Under the pieces are notes generated by a model that was not told the origin of the DNA, did no database searches, and saw nothing but the letters and a program-made list of their open reading frames with translations. This document shows positions 1 to 8,175 of a stretch of 64,000 nt of DNA, piece after piece. The stretch lies in contig JAGXKT010000001.1 of assembly GCA_018335035.1 (NCBI GenBank), positions 1 through 64,000 of the forward strand. Direction: 5' to 3'. Origin of the DNA: Phycisphaerae bacterium (GTDB lineage Bacteria > Planctomycetota > Phycisphaerae > SM23-33). Numbering within the stretch: position 1 is the first letter of the stretch; every line of letters begins with the position of its first letter. The position numbers and the translations under genes were made by a program.

Positions 1-37
1 GCGGACCGCCGCCGATGAATTCAAGGCAGCGTGTGGG

Positions 38-820
38 TTAGCGTCTGCGGCGTCGCAGCAGCACGCCCAGCCCGCCGAGGCCCAGAAGCGTCATCGTCGC
101 CGGTTCGGGCACCTGGCTGAAGGTCTGGGTGAACTCGCTGAGGTGGGCGACGCCTGTGGTCAGATCGCCGCCGTTGGCGACGACATCCTTGATGATCCAG
201 ATCTTGGGCACCGGGGCGAACTCGGCCTCGTCAAAGAGGTCCTTGTCGTCGTCGGTCCGGTAGTAGGCAAACTTGTTGGCGACCGGTTCGTTGTCCGGCG
301 AGCCGGGTTGGACTAGAGCAGGATCGGCCACGTAGACGTTTTCCGAGACGCTGACAATCCCGCCGTTGGTCGTGTCCGAGACGGCGTAGGCCGATAGCCC
401 CAAACTGTTGTCGTGAATCAGCCAGCCGTCGCTGAGTTCGGGTTCGATGATCTCGACGCTAAAGTGCAGCGTGGTGTCAGCGATCTCCAGTCCGCCGGCT
501 GACCAGCCGCCATTGAACTGCAGGCCGTATTCCCAGCCGTCGGGCCCGACGCCGGCGTAGCGTATGCCGCGCACGTTGATTGCGTCGGCGCCCGGCGCCA
601 CCGTGCCCTGCGTCTTGGCCGTGGTGACCTCCGAAAACTGGATCAGCTTGTCCCCGACGATGATGCCGTCTTCCAGCATCACCGTATCAACCGTGTAACC
701 GTTCGTTGGGTTGTTATCTGAATTGTCGAAGTCCCACGTAACGGCTGCGGGAGCGACAGAGACAAGACCGAGAACCAAACCGCACGTGACGATAAGCCGA
801 ATCCTTCGACCGATGAGCAT
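38..820 (-). CDS. PEP-CTERM sorting domain protein
   Basis: A 260-aa exported protein. An N-terminal signal peptide (GRRIRLIVTCGLVLGLVSVAPAA) is followed by a Thr/Asp/Gly-rich body without a recognised enzymatic domain. It ends in a PEP-CTERM tail: the VPEPATM motif, a short hydrophobic stretch (LLGLGGLGVLL) and a poly-Arg cap. Such tails are recognised by exosortase in exopolysaccharide-producing bacteria, but no exosortase gene lies in this window. The start has a GAGAGG ribosome-binding site and an upstream TTGACA promoter. The last ~60 bp and the downstream hairpin closely match those of the next PEP-CTERM gene. Substrate or role of the body is unknown. Confidence 0.88.
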   Translation of the reverse strand: MLIGRRIRLIVTCGLVLGLVSVAPAAVTWDFDNSDNNPTNGYTVDTVMLEDGIIVGDKLIQFSEVTTAKTQGTVAPGADAINVRGIRYAGVGPDGWEYGLQFNGGWSAGGLEIADTTLHFSVEIIEPELSDGWLIHDNSLGLSAYAVSDTTNGGIVSVSENVYVADPALVQPGSPDNEPVANKFAYYRTDDDKDLFDEAEFAPVPKIWIIKDVVANGGDLTTGVAHLSEFTQTFSQVPEPATMTLLGLGGLGVLLRRRRR

Positions 821-928
821 GAGCGCGCCTCTCTTCCTTTGTACCTCTACTGAGCTAATGAAATTGCCCGCCGCACGCGCCTTTGAGCCGATCCGGCGCG
901 CATCGCGGCGTTCCTAAGCTTGAATCAT

Positions 929-956
929 AGTATAGGGGGCAATCGGCATTTGTCAA
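929..956 (-). promoter_or_regulatory. sigma-70-type promoter of the first PEP-CTERM gene
   Basis: On the minus strand TTGACA (956-951) is followed after 16 bp by TATACT (934-929), a near-consensus promoter reading into the gene that starts at 820. The 5' leader would be about 100 nt. I see nothing else in the 821-928 stretch. Confidence 0.7.
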
Positions 957-1038
957 GGGCCAGAAGAGTAGTTTTGCCGGCTTTGCGCTAGTTTAACACG
1001 GGTGTGGCCCCTCAGGACGATTTTTGGCGTGTGCCACC

Positions 1039-1074
1039 AAAAAACGGCGGCGGCCCGAAAGCGGACCGCCGCCG
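1039..1074 (-). terminator. intrinsic terminator of the second PEP-CTERM gene
   Basis: Read on the minus strand this is a 12-bp stem (CGGCGGCGGTCC / GGGCCGCCGCCG, with one T-G wobble), a six-base loop (GCTTTC) and six T residues. It lies just after the stop of the gene ending at 1098. The first 17 bases of the window carry one arm of the same hairpin, so the first gene probably had an identical terminator cut off by the window edge. Confidence 0.85.
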
Positions 1075-1097
1075 AGGAATTCGAAGCAGCGTGCGGC

Positions 1098-2039
1098 TTA
1101 GCGTCTGCGGCGTCGCAGCAGCACGCCCAGCCCGCCGAGTGCCAGGAGGGACATCGTGGCCGGTTCCGGTACGGCGCCCCCGGCGCCGGTCTCGCCCGAG
1201 ATCGCGCCGTACTTGCGATCGAGATCGAAATCCGAGAGCGGATGGTAGTTGGCGCCCGCGATCTGGGGGAACAACTCGTCCTCGTCATCCGGCAGCATGA
1301 ACTTGAAGAACGTCACGGCCGTCAGGTCCTCCGGGCTGTCCACGTCGTCCAGCAAGTCAATCAACTCGTCGGCCGTGTAGCCCATCGCGTGGGTGACCTG
1401 CCCGACGCCCTCGACCAGGTCGGCCGTTTCGTGCCCCGCGCGCGCCAGCAGCGTGACTTTCGAGAACTCAATCTCGAACAGGGGCACCAGGTCGGTTGCG
1501 TCGTTGGGGTAGAGCGCCCCGGCGCCGAGTCCCTGCTGGCCGATGCCGCCGGAGATTCGCAGCAAGCCGACGGGGTCGGTGGCGGACTGGCCTTCCAGAG
1601 AGATTTCGAACTGGTCGCCTGCGGGGTTGGTGTAGGGCCCGTCGGCCGCGTCGAAGCTCATCTCCAATTCGAGCTTCCCGTCCCACTGGCCGGAGTAGAA
1701 CACGGGGTAGAGCCACTGGCTCGCCGTCGGCGGGGTGTTCAACGGCGCCAGGCCGGGCGGCACTTGCGAACTGTTGCCGGCGTAGCTGTAGCTGCCGACG
1801 TTGTGCGTGCCGGCGACCTGCTCACCCCGGTTCAGGTTAGAAGTCAGGCGGATCGTGTCCGGGTTGGCGCCGTTGAATTCGTAGACGGCGCTGGCGACGT
1901 TGCCCGTTTCCGGATCGAGGAAATACGGGACGTGGAACGTAAAGTCGTGGTCCTCAATGCTGACGCTGAGGGGTTCTGCGTGAGCGGCGAACGCCAGAAC
2001 TGCGATCGTCATGCCGATGCACATCGCGAAGCGCTGCAT
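1098..2039 (-). CDS. PEP-CTERM sorting domain protein
   Basis: A 313-aa exported protein. The track ORF is longer, but ATG at 2039 is preceded by a good GGAG site (gGGAGaatacacc spacing) and opens a signal peptide, MQRFAMCIGMTIAVLAFAAHA. The body is Asp-rich with no domain I recognise. The C-terminus is a PEP-CTERM module: AVPEPATMSLLALGGLGVLL plus arginines. It is a family member of the neighbour at 38-820 mainly through the tail; the mature regions show little obvious similarity. It has its own promoter and terminator, so it is probably monocistronic. Likely a surface or extracellular matrix protein; the specific role is unknown. Confidence 0.88.
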   Translation of the reverse strand: MQRFAMCIGMTIAVLAFAAHAEPLSVSIEDHDFTFHVPYFLDPETGNVASAVYEFNGANPDTIRLTSNLNRGEQVAGTHNVGSYSYAGNSSQVPPGLAPLNTPPTASQWLYPVFYSGQWDGKLELEMSFDAADGPYTNPAGDQFEISLEGQSATDPVGLLRISGGIGQQGLGAGALYPNDATDLVPLFEIEFSKVTLLARAGHETADLVEGVGQVTHAMGYTADELIDLLDDVDSPEDLTAVTFFKFMLPDDEDELFPQIAGANYHPLSDFDLDRKYGAISGETGAGGAVPEPATMSLLALGGLGVLLRRRRR

Positions 2040-2158
2040 GGTGTATTCTCCTTCATAAGCTATGAACGGCGCGACAGGCGCGACCGTTCCCACCCGTTCT
2101 GCGAGCCCGGGCACGAACGGAGACCCCACGTTGGAGCCAAGCGTCCTCTACTTCTTCC

Positions 2159-2182
2159 GTACAAGCAAACGTACAAGCAAAT
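2159..2182. repeat. 12-bp tandem direct repeat in a gene leader
   Basis: GTACAAGCAAAC followed directly by GTACAAGCAAAT. It lies just downstream of the minus-strand promoter at 2198-2226, so it falls in the 5' leader of the PEP-CTERM gene that starts at 2039. It could be an operator or RNA-binding site; only the repeat itself is seen. Confidence 0.6.
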
Positions 2183-2197
2183 CAGCATGCTCACTAC

Positions 2198-2226
2198 ATT
2201 AATGCGCCGCATATCGGATTTGTCAA
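2198..2226 (-). promoter_or_regulatory. sigma-70-type promoter of the second PEP-CTERM gene
   Basis: On the minus strand TTGACA (2226-2221), 17-bp spacer, ATTAAT (2203-2198). The sequence just after the -35 (TTGACAAATCCGAT) resembles that of the first PEP-CTERM promoter (TTGACAAATGCCGAT), so the two genes share promoter sequence as well as 3' ends. The leader would be about 150 nt. Confidence 0.65.
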
Positions 2227-2315
2227 GCACTTACCGCCTCAAAATGCCGAAATATCGCGCATCCTGCCGTCGCAGCGCCTTTCCCCCGCGGTAGCCAGCC
2301 CGTAGCATACGTGCG

Positions 2316-3380
2316 ATGGTCCGTCCGGAAACACTCGACATTCTCAGCAAACGTCGCCGCGGGCCGATGGCGCTGGTGACCCGCACGCTGCTGCACGCTC
2401 CGGCGTTGGCCTACGCGGCGGCGATGCGGGCCCGTCGGCGTCTGTACCGCTGGGGCGTGTTGCCGAGCCGCCGGGCGCCGCTGCCGGTGATCTGCGTGGG
2501 CAATCTGACCACGGGGGGCACGGGCAAGACGCCCATGGTCGCCTGGGTGGCAGCCCGGCTGCGCGAGGCGGGGCACCGCCCGGCCGTGCTCATACGCGGC
2601 TACAAGCCCGTCGCGGGTCGATCCGACGAGGCCGAGCTGCTCGCCGAGCTGACCGGCGCGCCGGTCGTGACCAACGCCGACCGCCTCGCCGGCGCCGCCG
2701 AGGCCGCCCGCCGCGGCGCGGATGTGGCCGTGATGGACGACGGCTTCCAGCACCGGCGCTTGCGGCGCGACATGGACATTGTCCTGATCGACGCGATGAA
2801 CCCGTTCGGCTACGGGCACTGCCTGCCGCGCGGGTTGCTGCGCGAGCCCGCCTCGGCGCTGATCGACGCCGACGCTGTGGTCATCACGCGCAGCAACGCG
2901 CTGGATGCCGACGCGCTGGGCGCGCTGAAGACGCGCCTGAGCCGCCTCGCCCCGGCCGCGACGATTCACGCCGCCGTGCACAGGCCCACCGCCGTGATCG
3001 ACGGCAACGGCGCCGAGCGCCCGGCGCACGCGATCGAGGGCAAACGCGTGTTGGCGTTCTGCGGACTGGGCAATCCGGACGGATTCTTCGACACGGTCGA
3101 GCGGATGGGCGCGACGGTCGTGGCGCGCCGGCGCTTTGCCGACCACGCCGCCTATCCGCCGCGGCGGCTGGCGGCGTTGCGTGCCGCAGCGGACGCCGCC
3201 GGCGCTGAGCTGCTCGTGACCACCGCTAAGGACGCCGTCAAACTCCCGCATGGCGCGACGGACGCTGAGGCGGCGCCCATCTGGCGGGTGGTCGTGGAGA
3301 TGCATCTCGTCGAGGGCGCCCGCGCGCTGAGCGAGGCGATCGCGGGCGCTCTGCGGGGCGATTCGGCCCAAGTGCCGTAA
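2316..3380 (+). CDS. lpxK: tetraacyldisaccharide 4'-kinase LpxK
   Basis: LpxK phosphorylates the 4' position of the tetraacyl disaccharide to give lipid IVA in lipid A synthesis at the inner membrane. The 354-aa length fits the family. Visible signatures are the P-loop region VGNLTTGGTGKTP near residue 60, IRGY soon after, and the DDGFQHR motif around residue 140. The N-terminal segment (LLHAPALAYAAAMRARR) would be the membrane-associating helix. The gene stands alone, divergent from the PEP-CTERM genes. With kdtA at 17.7 kb it implies an LPS-type outer membrane. Confidence 0.93.
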   Translation: MVRPETLDILSKRRRGPMALVTRTLLHAPALAYAAAMRARRRLYRWGVLPSRRAPLPVICVGNLTTGGTGKTPMVAWVAARLREAGHRPAVLIRGYKPVAGRSDEAELLAELTGAPVVTNADRLAGAAEAARRGADVAVMDDGFQHRRLRRDMDIVLIDAMNPFGYGHCLPRGLLREPASALIDADAVVITRSNALDADALGALKTRLSRLAPAATIHAAVHRPTAVIDGNGAERPAHAIEGKRVLAFCGLGNPDGFFDTVERMGATVVARRRFADHAAYPPRRLAALRAAADAAGAELLVTTAKDAVKLPHGATDAEAAPIWRVVVEMHLVEGARALSEAIAGALRGDSAQVP

Positions 3381-3394
3381 AGGTTGCCAAAGAC

Positions 3395-3417
3395 GGACCC
3401 GCCGTGCGGCGGCGTCC
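3395..3417. terminator. hairpin after lpxK, possible terminator
   Basis: An imperfect inverted repeat, GGACCCGCC / GGCGGCGTCC with a GTGC loop, lies 15 nt after the lpxK stop. There is no T tract, so termination is uncertain. Confidence 0.3.
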
Positions 3418-3439
3418 GATACAATAGAGGGGAGGACGG

Positions 3440-4588
3440 GTGCACCGCATGCGCGATGAGTTGACGGACATTCTTCACGTGGTGCGGCGGCGGTTTCTGC
3501 GGGCCCGTGCGGCCGAAGCGGCCGCGGTCGGCGCGGCGGTCGCGGCGCTGGCGTCGGTCGGAATCGAGCTGGCATGGCTGGTTGGCGATGCATCCGTCAT
3601 TGCGGGCGGCGCGCTGTGCGGGCTGGCGGCGACGGCGTGCGCCTGGACGGGCTGGTCGGCAAGGCTTCGCCGGCGCATCGGCGCCGAGCGCGTCGTGATG
3701 AACGTTGCCGGGGCGGTTGCCGCCGTTGGTGCGCTGATCGCCTTGGGCGTGCTCGTGTTCGGCCGGGCCGACGCCGTCGATGCGTGGGTCTGGCCGATGA
3801 CGCTCGTACCGGCGACGGCGCTGATCGAGGTGGCGGCGATGGTGGCGCGCGGCGCGGACGTGCGCCGGGCGGCGACGTGGGTTGATCGCCGTGCCGGATT
3901 GTCCGAGCGGCTGAGCACGGCGGCTGAACTGGTGGGGCAACCGGACGAGCCGGCGGCGCAGTGCGTTCGCCGTCAGGCGCTTCAGGCCGCACGCAGTGAC
4001 GCGGCGCAACGCGTGTCCTTCTGGCGACGAACCCGCGCCACAGCCGGTGCGCTGGGATTGGCGATGCTTCTGGCCGCGGCGGTCGCGCTGCTGCCGGCGG
4101 CGGTGCGAGAGGACGGCGATTCCGCGCCACCCGTGGCGAAGCAGCCGCCGCGTACGCCGGAACCGGCGCGTGTGGTTGCGCCCGAGGCGAAGCTCAGCCG
4201 CGAGCGATTCGCGGGCATGTCAGTGGCCGAGCGGCGAGCGCTGGCGCGCGGCCTGCGGCGCCGCGCAGAGGCCGCTCGCGATCCGAAACGCGCTGCGGCA
4301 TTGCGCCAAGCGGCCAAGGCGGCCGAGCGTGGCGACTACGCCGAACTGGTCCGTCAACTCGAACGCGGCGGCGCGGAGGCCGTGCGTCTGTCCTCCGGGA
4401 CACAAGATGCAGCCGGCGACAACGCCGGTTCACCGACGGTCAAGCCCCCGATGACCGTCGACGACGCGCCGGGCGCCAACTGGCAGGCCGCCCGCCGGCG
4501 GGCCGAACGCGCGCTGCGTGGTACGGGAAACGTACCAGAGGAGTATCGCGCCGTCGTCCGCGCCTTTTACCTTGCGTGGCACCGCTAA
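3440..4588 (+). CDS. membrane protein with DUF4175-like features
   Basis: A 382-aa protein I do not recognise by name. Predicted hydrophobic segments lie at about residues 30-70 (two), 90-130 (two) and 200-220. Between the second and third groups is a cytoplasmic stretch (WVDRRAGLSERLSTAAELV) that resembles the juxtamembrane region of DUF4175-like planctomycete membrane proteins. The rest is an Arg/Ala-rich soluble domain ending VPEEYRAVVRAFYLAWHR. The start is GTG with GGGGAGG close upstream; the ATG nine bases later is also possible. Probably expressed on its own after lpxK. Function unknown. Confidence 0.65.
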   Translation: MHRMRDELTDILHVVRRRFLRARAAEAAAVGAAVAALASVGIELAWLVGDASVIAGGALCGLAATACAWTGWSARLRRRIGAERVVMNVAGAVAAVGALIALGVLVFGRADAVDAWVWPMTLVPATALIEVAAMVARGADVRRAATWVDRRAGLSERLSTAAELVGQPDEPAAQCVRRQALQAARSDAAQRVSFWRRTRATAGALGLAMLLAAAVALLPAAVREDGDSAPPVAKQPPRTPEPARVVAPEAKLSRERFAGMSVAERRALARGLRRRAEAARDPKRAAALRQAAKAAERGDYAELVRQLERGGAEAVRLSSGTQDAAGDNAGSPTVKPPMTVDDAPGANWQAARRRAERALRGTGNVPEEYRAVVRAFYLAWHR

Positions 4589-4606
4589 CGGCCGGCGGGC
4601 TTGACG

Positions 4607-5605
4607 CTACTCTTCGTCGCCTTCGTCTTCCGAAACGGGCGACATCGACGACGACATCACCGTCTTCTGCGAGATCGTCATCTTGTGCGGGTTCCCGGAC
4701 GGGTCTCTAACGGACGCCTCGGCAGCCATGTCCTGCGTCATCGACATCTCTACGGCGATTCCGACTTCCGTGTCCACGACGATTTGCCCGTTCTGTGTGC
4801 CCTCAAGTGTCTTGAAGGTTACGCCTTCGGGCGCTTGACCGCCGTCATCGGTCTCGTCGCGCTCAAAGTTGCCCTGGATGTCGACGATCGCCATCGTATG
4901 TCCGTCGCGCTTCTCTATCTCGGCCAGCTGAGCGGTTGTTGAGACGGACATCTTTCCGACGAATGGGGCGGCAACCTCTTGCCGTGCCTCCCAGCTCTCG
5001 CTCACGGCGACGGGCTCGTCGGGCAGCGCTTCCTGCCCCGGCTGCATCATCTTGCGCAGCGCCTCGTTTCCGAATGACTGCTTGAGCTGCGCCATGATCT
5101 GCTTGCCCTGCGGATTGTCGCCGAACTGCTTCTCGTAGGCCTCCCACAACTCGTCCAGTCCCGCGATTTTGACAACCTCGCCGTCGGCGCTGACCGTAAA
5201 CGTCAACGTCGCGTCCAGCAGCGGCCCGAACGCCTTCTTCATCTGCGGGTTTTGCTGCTTCGGGGGATCGGCGCTGTCGTACTTCATAACGACCCGGTTG
5301 CCTTGACGGTTGACCTGTGCGAAGCGCGTGAACGTCAACTGCATTGTCTGTTGCTCGTCCTCGTCCGGCTTTGAGACGTCCATCCGCATCGTCATGGTCG
5401 TCGTGTTGGCGCTGCGCTGGGTTGGTCCGCCCACGATGTCCAGGGTCTGATCAACATCGTTTTTCGCCACCAACTCGTACAGGCCGGGCTTCGGCGCGAT
5501 CTTCAGCGAGACCTTTTCGTCCGCTGCGCCGTCGGCCCCCTCTCCGGTCGCAGTGGACGCAAACGCCAAGGCCGCCAGAAGAATTGTGGTTGTGACGTGT
5601 TTCAT
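4607..5605 (-). CDS. exported protein, paralogue of the upstream gene (DUF6263-like)
   Basis: A 332-aa exported protein. ATG at 5605 is chosen over the track start because it follows a GGAG site and begins a signal peptide (MKHVTTTILLAALAFASTATG). The body is predicted beta-rich, with KISLK-type strands, VMKYDSADPP, FGPLLDATLTFTVSADGEVV and GQIVVDTEVGIAVEM. These blocks recur in the same order in the gene just upstream (5656-6612), so the two are tandem paralogues. The overall pattern resembles DUF6263 proteins. The C-terminus is acidic (SEDEGDEE). The function is unknown. It is probably co-transcribed with its neighbour, with a 50-bp gap. Confidence 0.75.
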   Translation of the reverse strand: MKHVTTTILLAALAFASTATGEGADGAADEKVSLKIAPKPGLYELVAKNDVDQTLDIVGGPTQRSANTTTMTMRMDVSKPDEDEQQTMQLTFTRFAQVNRQGNRVVMKYDSADPPKQQNPQMKKAFGPLLDATLTFTVSADGEVVKIAGLDELWEAYEKQFGDNPQGKQIMAQLKQSFGNEALRKMMQPGQEALPDEPVAVSESWEARQEVAAPFVGKMSVSTTAQLAEIEKRDGHTMAIVDIQGNFERDETDDGGQAPEGVTFKTLEGTQNGQIVVDTEVGIAVEMSMTQDMAAEASVRDPSGNPHKMTISQKTVMSSSMSPVSEDEGDEE

Positions 5606-5655
5606 CGTTTCGCTCCTCGTCTCGGGGCTCTGCGGCGACCGACGCGCCGCGCGGG

Positions 5656-6612
5656 TCATTCGTCGCTTGCCCCCGGTTGGGGCGGCTGCGCGGTCGGTGT
5701 GACGGTCACGCGGGTCGAGACCGTCTGGTCGATCCGCATCATGACCGGCCCGCCGGGCGTGTCGGCGACGTAAGCCATGTGTCCTTGTTCTTCGACCTGC
5801 ATCTGACGGGCGATGCTACGGACGGTATCCAGTACGATCCGGCCGGTGAGCGTGGAGTCCAGCGCCTTCAGGGAGGCCGCGTTGGGCACGGGCTCGCCGT
5901 CTCCCTCGGCCGAGCGCGTCCCCTCCAGCGAGATCGCCACCTGGGCACCGTCGACGGTAGCGGCGAATTGCAGATCGGTTCTGACGTCTACGCCGGCCAG
6001 CGGCTCCGTGAAGCGTCGCTGCCAGCGCTGACCGGCGGCGTAGGGGCCGGGGGGCAGCAACTCGGCCGTGCGGTCGAACCATGCGGCGAGCTGTGCGTTG
6101 CTCAATTCAGCGGTCAAGCGGTCCAGCAGGGCGGCATCGCCCAGGTGCCGCTCGGACAACTCGCGCCAGTGGGCGTCCAGTCCGCGGGCACGGGCGACGC
6201 GCCCGTCAGCGTTGAGAAGAACCGTCAGTCGCAGCGTTGCCAGGGGGCCCAGCGCGCGTGCCAAGGCCGGATGTTGATCGGCCGCGGGCCCGGCGCTGTC
6301 GTACATGACCGTCTGATCGTCCATCCGGATCTGTTGGCGAACACGCGTGATTCGCGCCGCGAACAAAAGTTGTCCGTCTTGAGCCGGGCGGATGGTAGCG
6401 GCCAATGTCATCTCATGCTCAAGACGTCGAGGCGGCAAGGGCTCATCGGCCAGGTGGAGTTGCCTGTCCGTGGTTCGCTCGATGCGCACTATATACGCGC
6501 CCGGCTTCCAGACTGGCTTGCCCGCGGCCTGCTGTGCCGCAGCAAAACGCACGCCAACACTGAGGGCCACCGCGACCGTGACAATTCGCAATGAAGCGTT
6601 TCGGCGGCTCAT
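5656..6612 (-). CDS. exported protein, paralogue of the downstream gene (DUF6263-like)
   Basis: A 318-aa protein from ATG 6612; an upstream in-frame GTG at 6636 would add eight residues, and neither start has a clear ribosome-binding site. The signal peptide is RIVTVAVALSVGVRFAAAQ. The body aligns with the next gene through VMYDSAGPAADQHPALARALGPLATLRLTVLLNADGRV and GRIVLDTVRSIARQM. Compared with its paralogue it lacks the acidic tail and ends in a Pro/Thr-rich segment. No catalytic motif is visible. It is likely a periplasmic or envelope protein of unknown function, divergent from the ROK kinase gene. Confidence 0.72.
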   Translation of the reverse strand: MSRRNASLRIVTVAVALSVGVRFAAAQQAAGKPVWKPGAYIVRIERTTDRQLHLADEPLPPRRLEHEMTLAATIRPAQDGQLLFAARITRVRQQIRMDDQTVMYDSAGPAADQHPALARALGPLATLRLTVLLNADGRVARARGLDAHWRELSERHLGDAALLDRLTAELSNAQLAAWFDRTAELLPPGPYAAGQRWQRRFTEPLAGVDVRTDLQFAATVDGAQVAISLEGTRSAEGDGEPVPNAASLKALDSTLTGRIVLDTVRSIARQMQVEEQGHMAYVADTPGGPVMMRIDQTVSTRVTVTPTAQPPQPGASDE

Positions 6613-6684
6613 TGTGTGCGCACTGTAGCCGTCCACCTGGTTGCGGACAAGGGCTTTCCGGCCTGGCGCGAGGCGGTGAAGGGT

Positions 6685-6713
6685 TTGACATCGCGTGCGT
6701 CAGTGGCGAGAAT
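6685..6713 (+). promoter_or_regulatory. sigma-70-type promoter of the ROK kinase gene
   Basis: A perfect TTGACA (6685-6690), 17-bp spacer, then GAGAAT (6708-6713). Transcription would begin about 18 nt before the ATG at 6738, leaving a very short leader; this agrees with the absence of a strong ribosome-binding site. Confidence 0.55.
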
Positions 6714-6737
6714 TCCGCCCTTTCATCGAGCACGCTC

Positions 6738-7706
6738 ATGACACAGTACTGCATTGGCATAGATCTCGGCGGAACGTACATAAAGTTCGTCGCGCTCGAC
6801 GCGATGTACGCTCTGGGCGAGGTGATCGCGCTGCCGACACCGGCGGGCGACGGCGCGGAGGCCGTCGCCGACTGCATCGCCGAGGGCGCGCGGCGGGTGA
6901 TGAACGCTCGGGGCATCGCCGCTGAGGCGGTGCTCGGCGTCGGCATCGGCGCGCCGGGACCGTTGCGCATATCCGAGGGCGTTGTGGTCGCCATGCCGAA
7001 TATCCCCGGCATGAAGGACGCGCCGCTTGCGCAGATGGTGTCCGAGCGGCTTGGTCGACCCGCCGTGTTGGAAAACGACGCCAACGCCGCCGCGCTCGGT
7101 GAATTCCTCTGCGGCGCCGGCGAGAAGGCCCGGCTGATGGTCCTGCTGACGCTGGGTACCGGCGTGGGCAGCGGCGTAATCCTTGACGGACAGGTCTTCC
7201 ACGGCGGCGGCGAGCAGGCGCCGGAACTCGGGCACATGATTATCGTGCCCGACGGCGAGCCCTGCAACTGCGGGCAACGCGGCTGCCTCGAACGGTACTG
7301 CTCGGCGACGTTCATGGCCGCCCGAGCTCGCCGCCAGATCGAGCAAGACGGCTGCGACGGGGAGTTGGCCCGTCGACTGAAAGACACCGGGACGATCGGC
7401 TCAAAGGACGTCGAAGACGCAGCCGCCGCCGGTGACGCGCTGGCTGCTCAGCAGTGGGACGAAATGACGCGCTACCTGGCGCTGGGATGTGTCAACATCT
7501 GCCGCATTTACGACCCGGACGAGATCGTCCTCGCCGGCGGCATGGTCAAGGCGGGCGAGGTACTGCTCAGGCCGGTGCGCGAACACTTCGCGAAACTCAC
7601 CTGGACACTGGCGCCGGTGCGGACGGAAATCACGCTGGCCCAACTGGGCAACGATGCCGGCGCCATCGGTGCCGCCGGCGTGGCGTGGCAGAAGTTCGGT
7701 TCGTAG
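6738..7706 (+). CDS. ROK family glucokinase
   Basis: A 322-aa sugar kinase of the ROK family that most likely phosphorylates glucose with ATP. Visible features are the N-terminal phosphate-binding IGIDLGGTYIKF, the catalytic-loop ENDANAAALGEF near residue 115, GTGVGSG, the ROK signature through GGGEQAPELGHM, and the zinc cluster CNCGQRGCLE. ATG at 6738 begins exactly at the conserved N-terminus; the upstream extension of the track ORF is not coding. Glucokinase is the best fit, since the EXGH and CXCGXXGCXE motifs are typical, but other hexoses are possible. It could feed zwf-pgl at 40.3 kb with glucose 6-phosphate. Confidence 0.88.
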   Translation: MTQYCIGIDLGGTYIKFVALDAMYALGEVIALPTPAGDGAEAVADCIAEGARRVMNARGIAAEAVLGVGIGAPGPLRISEGVVVAMPNIPGMKDAPLAQMVSERLGRPAVLENDANAAALGEFLCGAGEKARLMVLLTLGTGVGSGVILDGQVFHGGGEQAPELGHMIIVPDGEPCNCGQRGCLERYCSATFMAARARRQIEQDGCDGELARRLKDTGTIGSKDVEDAAAAGDALAAQQWDEMTRYLALGCVNICRIYDPDEIVLAGGMVKAGEVLLRPVREHFAKLTWTLAPVRTEITLAQLGNDAGAIGAAGVAWQKFGS

Positions 7707-7808
7707 TGCCTCAAATGGCCGCAGGGATCAACGGATGCAGGAGACATAGCAAGACAAGCAGGGCCAGTTTACTGCTCAGGAAGGCGATGACGTTGTCTGT
7801 TGCTCTCT

Positions 7809-8120
7809 TTATCTCTCAGTGGTTCTTCCCATACGGTCCCTGCGGGATGTCGCGCGGCGTGACTGCCGCAGGTTCAGTTCGAACCGCCGCCCGCGGAAGA
7901 ACTCGCGCCAGCGCTGGACTGACCGCGTGGGCTTGCTGTCGAGCACGGTGTTCCAGAACCATCGGCCGACGGACGCGGGGAAGCTTCCGCGCCGCGCGCA
8001 CTTGACGGGCACGGGGATGATCTCATCGGGGTGGCGCAAGTAGTACTCGATGAACACTTCGGTCTCTCGGATCATCCTGCGCCGGTAGGCCTGCCAGCTT
8101 TCTCGTTGAGCGTAGTGCAT
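7809..8120 (-). CDS. hypothetical basic protein
   Basis: A possible 103-aa protein starting at ATG 8120. It is very basic and contains aromatic-rich stretches (WQAYRRRMIRETEVFIEYYLRHP, GRWFWNTVL) that look like real protein rather than a shadow frame. No ribosome-binding site is clear, although TACAAT sits upstream as a possible -10. It lies alone on the minus strand between the ROK kinase and the beta-CASP hydrolase. I do not recognise the family. Confidence 0.45.
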   Translation of the reverse strand: MHYAQRESWQAYRRRMIRETEVFIEYYLRHPDEIIPVPVKCARRGSFPASVGRWFWNTVLDSKPTRSVQRWREFFRGRRFELNLRQSRRATSRRDRMGRTTER

Positions 8121-8175
8121 AAGGCGTGCGGCATTGTACCGCGCTGCGGGGCGGCGACCCAGCCCTTTGGCACGG

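Noticed and set aside
1002-2294. 430-aa plus-strand ORF antisense to the PEP-CTERM gene
   Set aside because: Its product is Arg/Val/Gly/Ala-rich with no motif; the minus-strand gene has a signal peptide, PEP-CTERM tail, promoter and terminator.
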